Positions 1 to 7,712 of a stretch of 64,000 nt of DNA are shown here, one piece after another. The notes below the pieces were generated by a model that was not told where the DNA came from, ran no database searches, and saw only the letters and a program-made list of their open reading frames with translations. A program made the translations under genes and the position numbers. Position 1 is the stretch's first letter. Every line of letters begins with the position of its first letter. The DNA comes from Blautia sp. (GTDB lineage: Bacteria; Bacillota; Clostridia; Lachnospirales; Lachnospiraceae), in NCBI GenBank assembly GCA_017463155.1, contig JAFTPT010000017.1, forward strand, positions 1 to 64,000, in the 5' to 3' direction.

Positions 1-1
1 A

Positions 2-67
2 AGACTGATACAGAGCGGCTTCTATGATTTGGCCACAGCGTACCAGTCGGTGCACGTCAACTATTGA
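2..67 (+). CDS. Group II intron reverse transcriptase/maturase, C-terminal end (partial)
   Basis: The open frame enters from the left edge and gives 21 residues (RLIQSGFYDLATAYQSVHVNY) before a TGA at 65-67. I call it the tail of a group II intron-encoded reverse transcriptase because an intron domain V begins two bases after the stop, which is where the RT gene of bacterial group II introns normally ends. The peptide alone is too short to identify a family. The rest of the gene lies outside the window. Confidence 0.6.
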   Translation, partial: RLIQSGFYDLATAYQSVHVNY

Positions 68-68
68 A

Positions 69-139
69 AGCGCCGTATACGAGAACCGTACGTACGGTGC
101 TGTGAGAGGACGGGGGGTAATCACCCCCTCCTACTCGAT
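69..139 (+). ncRNA. Group II intron 3' end: domains V and VI
   Basis: Positions 69-101 fold as a canonical domain V. The lower stem of 9 bp starts with the AGC catalytic triad (69-71) and closes with GCT (99-101). A two-base CG bulge lies at 91-92, followed by a 4-bp upper stem and an AGAA-type loop around 82-86. Positions 104-136 form a domain VI hairpin (GAG...CTC outer stem, G-rich/C-rich inner stem around 112-128). The intron probably ends with GAT at 137-139. The intron is present only as its 3' end in this window; the exon downstream is the leader of the transposase. Confidence 0.8.
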
Positions 140-301
140 TTACAGAAGCTGTTTCTGCAGAAGCTGTTCTGGGAGATTCTATCACCTGTTTCTGCGGCAA
201 TAGCAGCTTTTCTGCTTGTGAACCAAATAAAAAGTACTTTTGAGATCGTAAAAAACCTCTGTTTCAGGTATAATATTTATATACCCATCAGGAGGTGAAT
301 C

Positions 302-2113
302 ATGCCTTACATTAATTCCGTTGACCGCTATCAGATCCAGATGCTCTCCCTGGATGAAAGAGTCGAGCAGGACAGTGAAGTCAGGGTCATCGATGCTTTT
401 GTTAACAGCCTCGATCTGAAGAAACTGGACGTAGCGAAAGCTGTCCCCGCACTGGAGGGTCGGCCTGCTTATGATCCGAGAGACCTTCTTAAACTGTATA
501 TCTACGGCGCCCAGAATGAGATCCGCTCTTCCCGCAAGCTTGAAAAGGCCTGTAAAGTAAACCTTGAGGTCCAATGGCTTGTCAGAGGGGTACGTCCCGA
601 CTTCCGGACCATATCAGATTTCCGTAAGGTAAACGCCTCTGCGATGAAGAAAGTCTTCCATGCGTTCAATCAGCTCCTTCGAGGGCAGTTGACCAACGAA
701 TTCCTGTCTGTGGACGGCAGTAAATTCTTTGCCAATAACTCCAAGGACCGTAACTTCACAATGAGCAAGCTGGACGACCGTATCAGTTGGCTTACAGGGC
801 ATCATGAAGACTACATGCGCCAGCTCGACCAGGCAGACCGGCTGGAAGGCAGCACCCTTCACGGCTCCTTTTCAGAAGAAGAACTGAAAGCGAAGATAAA
901 GGAGAGCGGGGAACGCCTTGAGCGTTATCAAACTTATCGGCAGATGATGGAAGAAGAAGGCTTGTCACAGCTCTCAACGACCGACCCGGATGCCAGGCTC
1001 ATGAAAATGAGGAATGGCTTCGGGGTTTCCTTCAATGTCCAGACAGCAGTCACCTCGGAAAGCCACATGATCACCGATTTTAACGTAACGAGTGATGTCA
1101 CTGATTATGGCCAGCTGGAACCGACTCTCAAAAGCTATAAGAATGAATACTGCAAAGATGAGATCCTTGAGGCAGTAGCAGACAAGGGATACCAATCAGC
1201 AGAAGACATCGGCAAATGTCTCGAGGAAGGTATTGCTGCACATGTCATACTGCCAGATGGGAAAGACACCTGTGAGATCGAACTGCCGTATGAGGAAGCA
1301 CAGGATCTTCATCCTGAGAGCAAAGCCCCGGAAGAACTGAAGAAATGCCTGCGTGCAGGTATCATCCCCGAAGCTTATAAAGGGTTCATCGAAAGCGCAA
1401 CTGTCACGGAGAAGATGTGCAGAGTCACAGAAGGGGCATCTTTAATAAGAACATCCCCGTTTGTGAATACCCTGGAAATGAAGATCAAGGCGGCCGAAGG
1501 TTATTTTGTCCGTGATCCTCAGCGTAACATCGTTTATTGTCCGGGAGGAGCACAGCTGCGGCAAAGTTACGTTACCAAAAAAGAACGGATCCGGTATACA
1601 AACAAGCAGGCCTGCCGGAATTGTCCTGACAGAGACAAATGCTGCAGGGCAAGAAAAGGATTCCAGGAAGTAGAATTCAACAAAGATGAATTCTGTAAGC
1701 CAAACGGGAACTGGCTGAGAGAAGAGGGAAAAGAAGTCCACTTCCACAGATCCGAAGTCAAACGGGAAAAGCGCAAAGTTGTGACTCTGGTCATCAGGCC
1801 GGACAAACAGAAGATGGCACAGAGGATGTGTCTGTCAGAGCACCCGTTCGGAACCATAAAAAGATCGATGAACGGCAGCTACTTTCTTCTCCGCGGGAAG
1901 CAGAAAGTGGAGGGGGAGTTTGCGCTTCTGGCGTTGGCATACAACATACGACGCGCGAAAAACCAGTTCGGAACCCAAAAGTTGCTGGAACTGATCGCAA
2001 AAGCAACGCATATTTTTTGTTCCATTTATAAGGTTCGTGTAAAAATGAGAGCTGTGACGGTAATAACAGTCAAAAATCAGCCAGTATCGCTCATTAAGGC
2101 TATGGCTTGGTAA
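302..2113 (+). CDS. IS1182-type transposase (DDE family)
   Basis: A 603-residue transposase of the IS1182/IS5 superfamily. The N-terminal part (about 40-110) is the DUF772/InsH-like domain with the block YDPRDLLKLYIYG and DFRTISDFRK. The catalytic core shows LSVDGSKFFANNS (first Asp) and VADKGYQSAEDI (second Asp). A Cys-rich zinc knuckle (CRNCPDRDKCC) lies near residue 440, and the C-terminal block SEHPFGTIKRSMNGSYFLLRG contains the final Glu-type region. The start is fixed by AGGAGGTGAATC directly before the ATG. Length is usual for full-size IS1182 enzymes, so it may be active. I could not find convincing terminal inverted repeats: the left flank is intron DNA and the right flank is a large palindrome, so element boundaries are not assigned. 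Confidence 0.9.
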   Translation: MPYINSVDRYQIQMLSLDERVEQDSEVRVIDAFVNSLDLKKLDVAKAVPALEGRPAYDPRDLLKLYIYGAQNEIRSSRKLEKACKVNLEVQWLVRGVRPDFRTISDFRKVNASAMKKVFHAFNQLLRGQLTNEFLSVDGSKFFANNSKDRNFTMSKLDDRISWLTGHHEDYMRQLDQADRLEGSTLHGSFSEEELKAKIKESGERLERYQTYRQMMEEEGLSQLSTTDPDARLMKMRNGFGVSFNVQTAVTSESHMITDFNVTSDVTDYGQLEPTLKSYKNEYCKDEILEAVADKGYQSAEDIGKCLEEGIAAHVILPDGKDTCEIELPYEEAQDLHPESKAPEELKKCLRAGIIPEAYKGFIESATVTEKMCRVTEGASLIRTSPFVNTLEMKIKAAEGYFVRDPQRNIVYCPGGAQLRQSYVTKKERIRYTNKQACRNCPDRDKCCRARKGFQEVEFNKDEFCKPNGNWLREEGKEVHFHRSEVKREKRKVVTLVIRPDKQKMAQRMCLSEHPFGTIKRSMNGSYFLLRGKQKVEGEFALLALAYNIRRAKNQFGTQKLLELIAKATHIFCSIYKVRVKMRAVTVITVKNQPVSLIKAMAW

Positions 2114-2130
2114 AGTATTCAGACAGTCTG

Positions 2131-2186
2131 AGGGGACGGTTCTGTGTCTTGTTTGTCCTAACAAACAAGACACAGAACCGTCCCCT
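2131..2186. repeat. 26-bp perfect palindrome (REP-like hairpin)
   Basis: The arm AGGGGACGGTTCTGTGTC continues to 2156, and after a 4-base loop (CCTA) the exact reverse complement runs to 2186. It lies between the convergent transposase and MerR genes and is followed on the plus strand by a T-run (TGTCTTTTT), so it could also terminate transcription. The same AGGGGACGGTTCT-TGTCTTGTT motif recurs on the minus strand at about 60520-60549, so it is a dispersed element rather than a private terminator. Confidence 0.75.
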
Positions 2187-2208
2187 GTCTTTTTGGTCTT
2201 TTCCTGTT

Positions 2209-2934
2209 TCAACCGCAATAGATCTGAATTGCCTTATCCACAAATTCCGCGGTACCTTCCCCGCCGTACGCATCAATGTTCCGGGTTAATTCTCCGCCCC
2301 CCGAATACATCTTTCCCAAACCGCAGAGGATCTTGTCGGTGCAGGTATACAAATTCTCCGTAATGAATGCCTGTATCCTCTTTACAAGGTCCTGCGCTTC
2401 GGGCGACGCGGGATCGGAATCCTTGATCTCCCCGGCTTCTTTGAAGAGCAGCATAAATCGGTCCGCCAGAAGATTGTCTTCTTCCTTCGTCCTGTTCTTT
2501 GTTTTCTCCTGCATCTCCTTGTATTCCGGCGTGTTTCCGTACAGCTCCTTTGCCTGTCTGGCATATTCGTCCAGCTTGCTTCTGTCAAAAGCCTTAAAGT
2601 CCATGTGCTTCACTCCTATCAGTTTTATTCCAAGCGCGAAGTTCATCAGGTTCTCAATGTGTTCCTTCTTGAGCCTCAGCAGCTCGATCTGCTGCTCCAG
2701 GGCCCTGTCCCTGTCAAACGTGGGACTGTTCATGATCGCCTTGATGTCTTTCAGAGGAAACTCCAGTTCACGGAACAGTAAGATGTGCTGCAGGCGTTCC
2801 AGATCTGCATCGTCATACAGCCTGTAGCCCGCATCGGTGTATCCCGTCGGATGCAAAAGACCGATCTTGTCATAATACTGCAGAGTGCGTATACTCACTC
2901 CTGCAAGCCTGCTCACCTCATGTACCGTCATCAT
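2209..2934 (-). CDS. MerR-family regulator, TipA-like (TipAS drug-binding domain)
   Basis: A 241-residue regulator. Residues 1-70 are a MerR winged helix (MTVHEVSRLAGVSIRTLQYYDKIGLL ... GYRLYDDADLERLQ). Residues 75-110 form the dimerisation coiled coil. Residues about 120-240 match the TipAS ligand-binding fold (EYKEMQEKTKNRTKEEDN, LVKRIQAFITENLYTCTDKILCGLGKMY). TipA-type proteins bind thiopeptides or other drugs and activate promoters with an over-long spacer. Its own promoter has this architecture, so autoregulation is likely. No efflux or resistance gene is directly co-transcribed. GGGAGG lies 7 bases before the ATG; a second ATG follows at once and could be the real start. Confidence 0.88.
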   Translation of the reverse strand: MMTVHEVSRLAGVSIRTLQYYDKIGLLHPTGYTDAGYRLYDDADLERLQHILLFRELEFPLKDIKAIMNSPTFDRDRALEQQIELLRLKKEHIENLMNFALGIKLIGVKHMDFKAFDRSKLDEYARQAKELYGNTPEYKEMQEKTKNRTKEEDNLLADRFMLLFKEAGEIKDSDPASPEAQDLVKRIQAFITENLYTCTDKILCGLGKMYSGGGELTRNIDAYGGEGTAEFVDKAIQIYCG

Positions 2935-2964
2935 TTTCGTATCCTCCCTTCCGCTTGTAATAAC

Positions 2965-2995
2965 AGCATAAACTATTACGTAACGTAGGAGTCAA
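2965..2995 (-). promoter_or_regulatory. MerR-type promoter with operator, autoregulatory
   Basis: On the minus strand, -35 TTGACT (2990-2995) and -10 TATGCT (2965-2970) are separated by 19 bp, the over-long spacer typical of MerR-activated promoters. The spacer contains the dyad TACGT-T-ACGTA. The promoter points at the MerR/TipA-like gene. Confidence 0.75.
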
Positions 2996-3058
2996 TACCT
3001 TTTTTTACAGATCCGGCTGGTTTTCTTTTTTAGGATTCTCCTGCACTTTTCCTTTTCT

Positions 3059-3589
3059 TCATCGAATCCATTTGTCCGTGATGGTCAGCCGTTCATATCC
3101 CCAGTCTTCTCCGACCGCATGGACGACCAGCGTAAAACCGTTTTTCCTAAGTACATTGGCGGATGCCTGGTTTTCGACCATCGTGCTGGCCGTGATGATC
3201 TCGATATCGGTTTCTCCGTACAGGTACTCGACCATGAGCCTGAGTGTCTCCGTGGCGATCCCTCTTCCCCAGCAGCGTTCAAGAAGCCTGTAGCCCACGC
3301 TGATCTTGTGGATCGGGTCGCGATAGCCGTAGAATTCCGCCAGGCCGGCAAAACAGCCTTCCTCAAACACCCCCAGGATGATCGATTCCTGAAAGCACTC
3401 GTCATACAGATGGCGGATTACGTCATCGATATCCGGGTACTTCTTCTCATACAGAAAGGTCGGCAGATACCGGTAAACGGCCGGACTGTTCACCAGCTCT
3501 GTAAGGCCGGCCGCGTCATCGGGCGTGATCTGCCGCAGCGTGATCCGGTTGCTGTGCAGATATGGAATCTCGGAAAACAGTTTTTTCAT
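3059..3589 (-). CDS. GNAT N-acetyltransferase (RimJ/RimL type)
   Basis: About 176 residues of the GNAT fold, acetyltransf_3 type: SNRITLRQITPDDAAGLTELV at the N-terminus, the acetyl-CoA pyrophosphate loop in ERCWGRGIATETLR, and the ENQASANVLRKNGF helix typical of the RimJ/RimL subgroup. The acceptor (protein N-terminus, amine or antibiotic) cannot be inferred. I chose the ATG at 3589 because MKKLFSEIPYL fits the family N-terminus. An in-frame GTG at 3607 has AGAGG right next to it and is the alternative. It lies downstream of nothing obvious and is probably monocistronic. Confidence 0.85.
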   Translation of the reverse strand: MKKLFSEIPYLHSNRITLRQITPDDAAGLTELVNSPAVYRYLPTFLYEKKYPDIDDVIRHLYDECFQESIILGVFEEGCFAGLAEFYGYRDPIHKISVGYRLLERCWGRGIATETLRLMVEYLYGETDIEIITASTMVENQASANVLRKNGFTLVVHAVGEDWGYERLTITDKWIR

Positions 3590-4159
3590 ACTTTTCAATG
3601 CCTTCACCCTCTGCTTTTCGGAATCTCCTTCGATTTTTTCCGGTGAGATATACTTTTACTATTTTCACCGTAAATTTTAACTGTTTTATGCCAATGCGTC
3701 AACGGGATTACGCTTTCCTTGACTAGTACAAACCAGTCTATCCAGAAATAAGAATGCTCACTTGATTGTAGCGCTTGAAAGCGCCGGAATCAACGGGTTT
3801 GTAAGACTAAACGCATCCTTTGCAATACTGATTTCCAGTTTGGCCGGTTTTTGTAAAACTTATTTCTGTTTTCAAGGTGCGATTCTGGAGGTGTCTTTTG
3901 CAAAAAAGGTCATAACTCGAAGTTAACCTTGCAAACTGGAACCTGTAATTGCAATTCACCCGGTTTAAACCCATCTCTATGATTATGTTTGAAAAAGTGT
4001 GCTTTTGTATGGAAAACTCGTCCGAATAAGTGTACTATTATACATAAATCTCATCTAAAAAAAGTGTGCTAATTAATGGTAAACTCATCAAAAAAAGTGT
4101 TGATTGAAATAAGGAATATGGAGTATACTAAGTATACATGGTAAGATGGGGGTGAAAAT
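3590..4159. other. AT-rich intergenic region without a recognisable gene
   Basis: No protein-coding frame or RNA gene is seen here. A small hairpin (GCGCT-TGAA-AGCGC) sits near 3772-3785. The rightmost part contains the 33-bp direct repeats described separately. Base composition is clearly more AT-rich than the rest of the window, as is the ATPase gene that follows. Confidence 0.6.
3992..4105 (+). repeat. Three and a half imperfect 33/34-bp direct repeats
   Basis: Units begin with A(n)GTGT at about 3992, 4025, 4059 and 4092; the G of each AAGTGT is at 3997, 4030, 4064 and 4097. Units 1 and 3 share AAAAAGTGTGCT, then TATGG or TAATGGTAAACTC(G/A)TC. The period of about 33 bp is close to three helical turns. 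The array ends about 55 bp before the ATPase start codon, so it could be a cluster of operator sites. Confidence 0.6.
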
Positions 4160-5449
4160 GTGAAAAGAGATGCCATGCAGAAATTAGTTGAATGGAAAGA
4201 AAGGCCGAACCGAAAACCGCTCATCATAAAAGGAGCCAGACAGGTCGGGAAGACATGGCTGATGAAAGAATTTGGACGGATGTATTTTTCAAAGGTCGCT
4301 TATGTCACGTTTTACAACAACCAGCTCATGAAGCGCGTATTTGAGGATGACTATGATATTGCGCGTATTATCATGAGCATTAATATTGAAACCAAAACTG
4401 AGGTTACGCCAGATGATACCTTGATCATTTTTGATGAAATCCAGGAGGCGCCAAGAGCATTGGAAGCGTTGAAGTATTTTTGTGAAAATGCTCCGGAGTA
4501 TGCCGTAATAGCAGCGGGTTCTCTGCTTGGGGTCGCCATTCACGATGGCGTATCTTTTCCAGTTGGAAAGGTGGATACCCTCGAATTACATCCGATGAAT
4601 TATCGTGAATTTTTGCAGGCGATGGGGGAAGCACAGCTTGCGGATCTGCTTGGAACAAAGATATATCCGGAAATATGTGACTGTAACAATCGGTATATTC
4701 ATTGGCTGAAAAATTACTATTATGTCGGCGGCATGCCGGAAGTGGTGGCATTCTTTGCAGAGCACAAGGATTATGTTGAGGTCCGTAGAATACAGAATGC
4801 AATTCTGGAACAGTATGAGGATGATTTCGGAAAACATGCCAACGGCACAAACCTTGCCCGGATTCGCATGGTATGGAATTCAATACCCATGCAATTGGCG
4901 AAAGAAAACAAAAAATTCTTTTTCGGAAAAATAAAAAAGGGCGCCCGCATGAAGGATTTTGAAATTGCGATCGAATGGCTTTCAGACTGCGGTTTGATCC
5001 ACAAGGTCTATAAAGTAAATGAGCCTCATTTGCCACTAAAGGCATACATTGATTTCAGTGCTTTCAAGCTGTTTCTTCTGGATGTCGGCCTTCTGGGAGC
5101 GCTCAGCGAATTAGATGCGTCCACTATTCTTGAAGGTAATGCGGTTTTCGTAGAATTTAAAGGCGCATTGACAGAGCAGTATGTCTTGCAGGAACTGGTT
5201 TCTGAAACAGAATATACGCCCTATTATTACGCAACAGATTCCGCATCCTTTGAGATGGACTTTATGATACAAAAAGGGCGCGATATTGCACCGATTGAAG
5301 TCAAACCAGAGGCAAATCTCCAGTCGAAGAGTTTAAAGGCATATTGTGAGAAATACCATCCGGCATATGCAGTTCGAACTTCCATGCGCGATTATGAAGA
5401 ACAAAAGGCGTTCACAAATCTTCCATTGTATGCTGTGTGCAATTTGTGA
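4160..5449 (+). CDS. AAA-type ATPase with DUF4143 C-terminal domain
   Basis: A 429-residue ATPase of the AAA_14/DUF4143 group. The Walker A is GARQVGKTW near residue 25, the Walker B is LIIFDEIQEA near 90, and the C-terminal DUF4143 region includes FKGALTEQYVLQEL and the nuclease-like stretch SFEMDFMIQKGRDIAPIEVKPE. The last motif (E-x-D...E-V-K) resembles the PD-(D/E)XK core often seen in this family. Function is poorly known; such genes are scattered, often horizontally moved, and found near defence or mobile genes. The start is GTG at 4160 after GGGGGTG. Its AT-rich composition against GC-rich neighbours, and the nearby intron and IS, suggest transfer. Confidence 0.88.
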   Translation: MKRDAMQKLVEWKERPNRKPLIIKGARQVGKTWLMKEFGRMYFSKVAYVTFYNNQLMKRVFEDDYDIARIIMSINIETKTEVTPDDTLIIFDEIQEAPRALEALKYFCENAPEYAVIAAGSLLGVAIHDGVSFPVGKVDTLELHPMNYREFLQAMGEAQLADLLGTKIYPEICDCNNRYIHWLKNYYYVGGMPEVVAFFAEHKDYVEVRRIQNAILEQYEDDFGKHANGTNLARIRMVWNSIPMQLAKENKKFFFGKIKKGARMKDFEIAIEWLSDCGLIHKVYKVNEPHLPLKAYIDFSAFKLFLLDVGLLGALSELDASTILEGNAVFVEFKGALTEQYVLQELVSETEYTPYYYATDSASFEMDFMIQKGRDIAPIEVKPEANLQSKSLKAYCEKYHPAYAVRTSMRDYEEQKAFTNLPLYAVCNL

Positions 5450-5460
5450 TGGTCATGTGT

Positions 5461-5493
5461 TAATAGAGAAAAAGGAAAGAGCCTATCGGCTCT
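5461..5493 (-). terminator. Rho-independent terminator of the AI-2E gene
   Basis: The minus strand reads a 6-bp hairpin AGAGCC-GATA-GGCTCT (5478-5493) followed by TTTCCTTTTT. It lies 26 bp past the stop of the leftward exporter and also faces the end of the ATPase gene. Confidence 0.7.
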
Positions 5494-5518
5494 CTCCTAC
5501 CATGGCTTCGATGGGCAT

Positions 5519-6658
5519 CTACTTCGCCCTTTTCTTTTCGGCTCGTTCCTCGAGTTTTTTGATGATCCACTCGTGATAGATATGATCCGTGATGGCCGCG
5601 GCGGGGATGGCCACAAGGATGCCGGGCACGCCGAACATCCGTCCGCCCACGATGATGCAGATCAGGATCCACACGGAGGAGACGCCCAGCTGTCCGCCGA
5701 ACAGCTTCGGCTTGATGATATAGCCGTCCACGGTCTGCAGGATCAGGGTAAAGATCAGGAACCACAGCGCATGCCAGGGATTGTTCAGTACAAGGATAAA
5801 GGCGCCGATCAGCGCGCCGAGGATCGGTCCGAAGGTCGGCGCCAGGTTCGTCACGCCGACGACCACGGAGATCAGGATGGCAAAGGGCATCCTCGTGATC
5901 ATCATGAAGATAAAGTTCAGGACGCCGATGATCAGGCCGTCCAGCAGGTCAAAAACGATATAGCGGATCAGGATCGAGTTGCAGCGGCCCCAGAAGGCCA
6001 GTGACGCCTGAAATCGTCTGGAGGGAAGGATGCCGCGCATCAGCCGGCGGATCCCGCTGACCAGTCGGTCCTTATCCACCAGGAAATAGACCGCCATGAT
6101 CGAGGCGATGACGCCGACGAACACGCCCTTGCCGATATTCCAGGACGTATTGAGGATCCGGTTGAAATTCTGCGGGATCGTCTGCGCCAGCCTGTTGACC
6201 AGGTTCTGCCCCATATCGATCAGCTCGGAAATATCGATATCGTGCCGTCCGGTAAACTCGCCCAGACGCTTCATCAGGGCCTGCAGCGTGCTGGCATAGC
6301 TGTCCATATTGGAGACCAGGCCCACGATGCTGTTGATGACCTCCGGAACCAGCGCCACCAGGAGGATCACGATAAACACGAGCAGCGCCACGATCGTCAC
6401 AATGATCGAAACATTCCGGCGAAGCCTGGGTTTTTTGATCCGTCGGAATACGTACTGCTCAAAAAGCTTGACCAGCGGATCCAGCACGTACGCGATGATC
6501 ACACCGATGATGACCGGCGAGCAGTAGCCGACGAGCCTTGCAAATCCTCCCGCGAAAATGTTCAGGTGGGTCAGCAGCACGAACAGAACCACGGCCGAGC
6601 AGGTCGCAATGGTGTAGGCGACCCAGTTTTTGTTCAGATTATCTTTGTTGAATTTCAT
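5519..6658 (-). CDS. AI-2E family transporter (PF01594)
   Basis: A 379-residue membrane protein with about eight predicted helices: two N-terminal helices (residues 15-60), a helix at 75-95, an extracytoplasmic loop rich in charged residues (100-150), and four to five helices from 165 on. Family hallmarks are VLDPLVKLFEQYVFRR after helix 2, DGLIIGVLNFI, and the C-terminal block NLAPTFGPILGALIGA with PKLFGGQLGVSSVWILICIIVGGRMFG. The family includes the E. coli TqsA quorum-signal exporter and Na+/H+ antiporter-like proteins, so the substrate cannot be told. AGAAGG precedes the ATG by 8 bases. It follows the aldo/keto reductase with a 45-bp gap and may be co-transcribed. Confidence 0.9.
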   Translation of the reverse strand: MKFNKDNLNKNWVAYTIATCSAVVLFVLLTHLNIFAGGFARLVGYCSPVIIGVIIAYVLDPLVKLFEQYVFRRIKKPRLRRNVSIIVTIVALLVFIVILLVALVPEVINSIVGLVSNMDSYASTLQALMKRLGEFTGRHDIDISELIDMGQNLVNRLAQTIPQNFNRILNTSWNIGKGVFVGVIASIMAVYFLVDKDRLVSGIRRLMRGILPSRRFQASLAFWGRCNSILIRYIVFDLLDGLIIGVLNFIFMMITRMPFAILISVVVGVTNLAPTFGPILGALIGAFILVLNNPWHALWFLIFTLILQTVDGYIIKPKLFGGQLGVSSVWILICIIVGGRMFGVPGILVAIPAAAITDHIYHEWIIKKLEERAEKKRAK

Positions 6659-6703
6659 ACAGCAAGCCTTCTTTATGCAGGAATCTACAGGTCTGTTGTC
6701 TTA

Positions 6704-7711
6704 TCAGGATAAAGAGATCCGGTCGATCTCGGTCAGTTCCTCTTCGCTGAAATGACAGTTTTCGATCGCTTTGATATTATCCAGGATCTGTTCCGGACGG
6801 GAGGCCCCGATCAATACGGAGCAGACCTCGTCGTCCTTCAGGATCCACGCGAGGGCCATCTCCGCCAGGGTCTGTCCTCTTTGGGCCGCGAGCTCATCAA
6901 GCGCACGGATCTGGGAGAGCCTCTCTTCGGTCAGGCTGCTCTCCTTCAGGAAACGTCCGTCGCTTGCGATCCGGCTGTCGGCGGGGATCCCATGGAGATA
7001 CCGGTCGGTCAGAAGGCCCTGCGCCAGCGGGCTGAAGGCGATGATGCCCATGCCGTTCTCGTGGCAGAAGCGCTTGACGCCGTCCTTCTCGATGGTCCGG
7101 TCAAAGATCGAATACCGCCTCTGGTTGACGATCAGCGGGCAGTGCAGCTCCTTCATGATCTCCATCGCTCTTCGGGTGTACTCTTCGTTGTAGTTGGAAA
7201 TGCCGGCGTAGAGGGCTTTGCCGCTCCTGACGATCTGGGCCAGGGCTTCCATGGTCTCCTCGAGGGGCGTCTCCGGGTCCATCCGGTGATGGTAAAAAAT
7301 ATCCACATACTCGAGCCCCAGGCGGCCAAGGCTCTGGTCCAGGCTTGCCACCAGGTACTTTTTGCTGCCCCAGTTTCCGTAAGGGCCCTCCCACATGTCG
7401 TAGCCGGCCTTGGTCGTGATGACCAGCTCGTCCCGGTAAGGCCGGAAATCCTCGCGAAGGATCCGTCCGGCGCTTATCTCGGCACTTCCGTAGACCGGCC
7501 CGTAGTTGTTGGCGAGGTCAAACTGGGTGATGCCGTTGTCAAAGGCGGTGCGGCACATGGCCTTCATGTTGTCGTAATTGCCGTTGCTGCCGAAATTGTG
7601 CCAGAAGCCAAGGGATACGGCCGGGAATTTGAGCCCGCTCCTGCCCACATGGTTGTACCGCATGGTTCCGTAGCGTCCTTCGTCTGCCTTGTAGATATCG
7701 ATCTCTGCCAT
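6704..7711 (-). CDS. Aldo/keto reductase, YghZ/L-glyceraldehyde-3-phosphate reductase type
   Basis: About 335 residues. It is an NADPH-dependent TIM-barrel oxidoreductase: MRYNHVGRSGLKFPAVSLGFW at the start, DLANNYGPVYGSAE with the catalytic Asp and Tyr, and VDIFYHHRMDPETPLEETM with the catalytic His region. The cofactor loop near the end is VLIGASRPEQILDN. The extended NYGPVYGSAEISAGRIL / GPYGNWGSKKYL pattern matches the YghZ subgroup, which reduces L-glyceraldehyde 3-phosphate and methylglyoxal. The start at 7711 is chosen for GGAGG placed 11 bases upstream; a longer frame exists but lies inside the MATE gene. Stop of MATE and this start are one base apart, so translation is probably coupled. 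Confidence 0.9.
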   Translation of the reverse strand: MAEIDIYKADEGRYGTMRYNHVGRSGLKFPAVSLGFWHNFGSNGNYDNMKAMCRTAFDNGITQFDLANNYGPVYGSAEISAGRILREDFRPYRDELVITTKAGYDMWEGPYGNWGSKKYLVASLDQSLGRLGLEYVDIFYHHRMDPETPLEETMEALAQIVRSGKALYAGISNYNEEYTRRAMEIMKELHCPLIVNQRRYSIFDRTIEKDGVKRFCHENGMGIIAFSPLAQGLLTDRYLHGIPADSRIASDGRFLKESSLTEERLSQIRALDELAAQRGQTLAEMALAWILKDDEVCSVLIGASRPEQILDNIKAIENCHFSEEELTEIDRISLS

Positions 7712-7712
7712 G

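Noticed and set aside
140..2130. Terminal inverted repeats of the IS1182-type element
   Set aside because: I compared the left flank (140-301) and right flank (2031-2130) by eye and found no convincing matching ends, so no element boundary is claimed.
3992..4105. A small CRISPR array
   Set aside because: Units are imperfect throughout, there is no constant repeat with unique spacers, and no cas genes are near.
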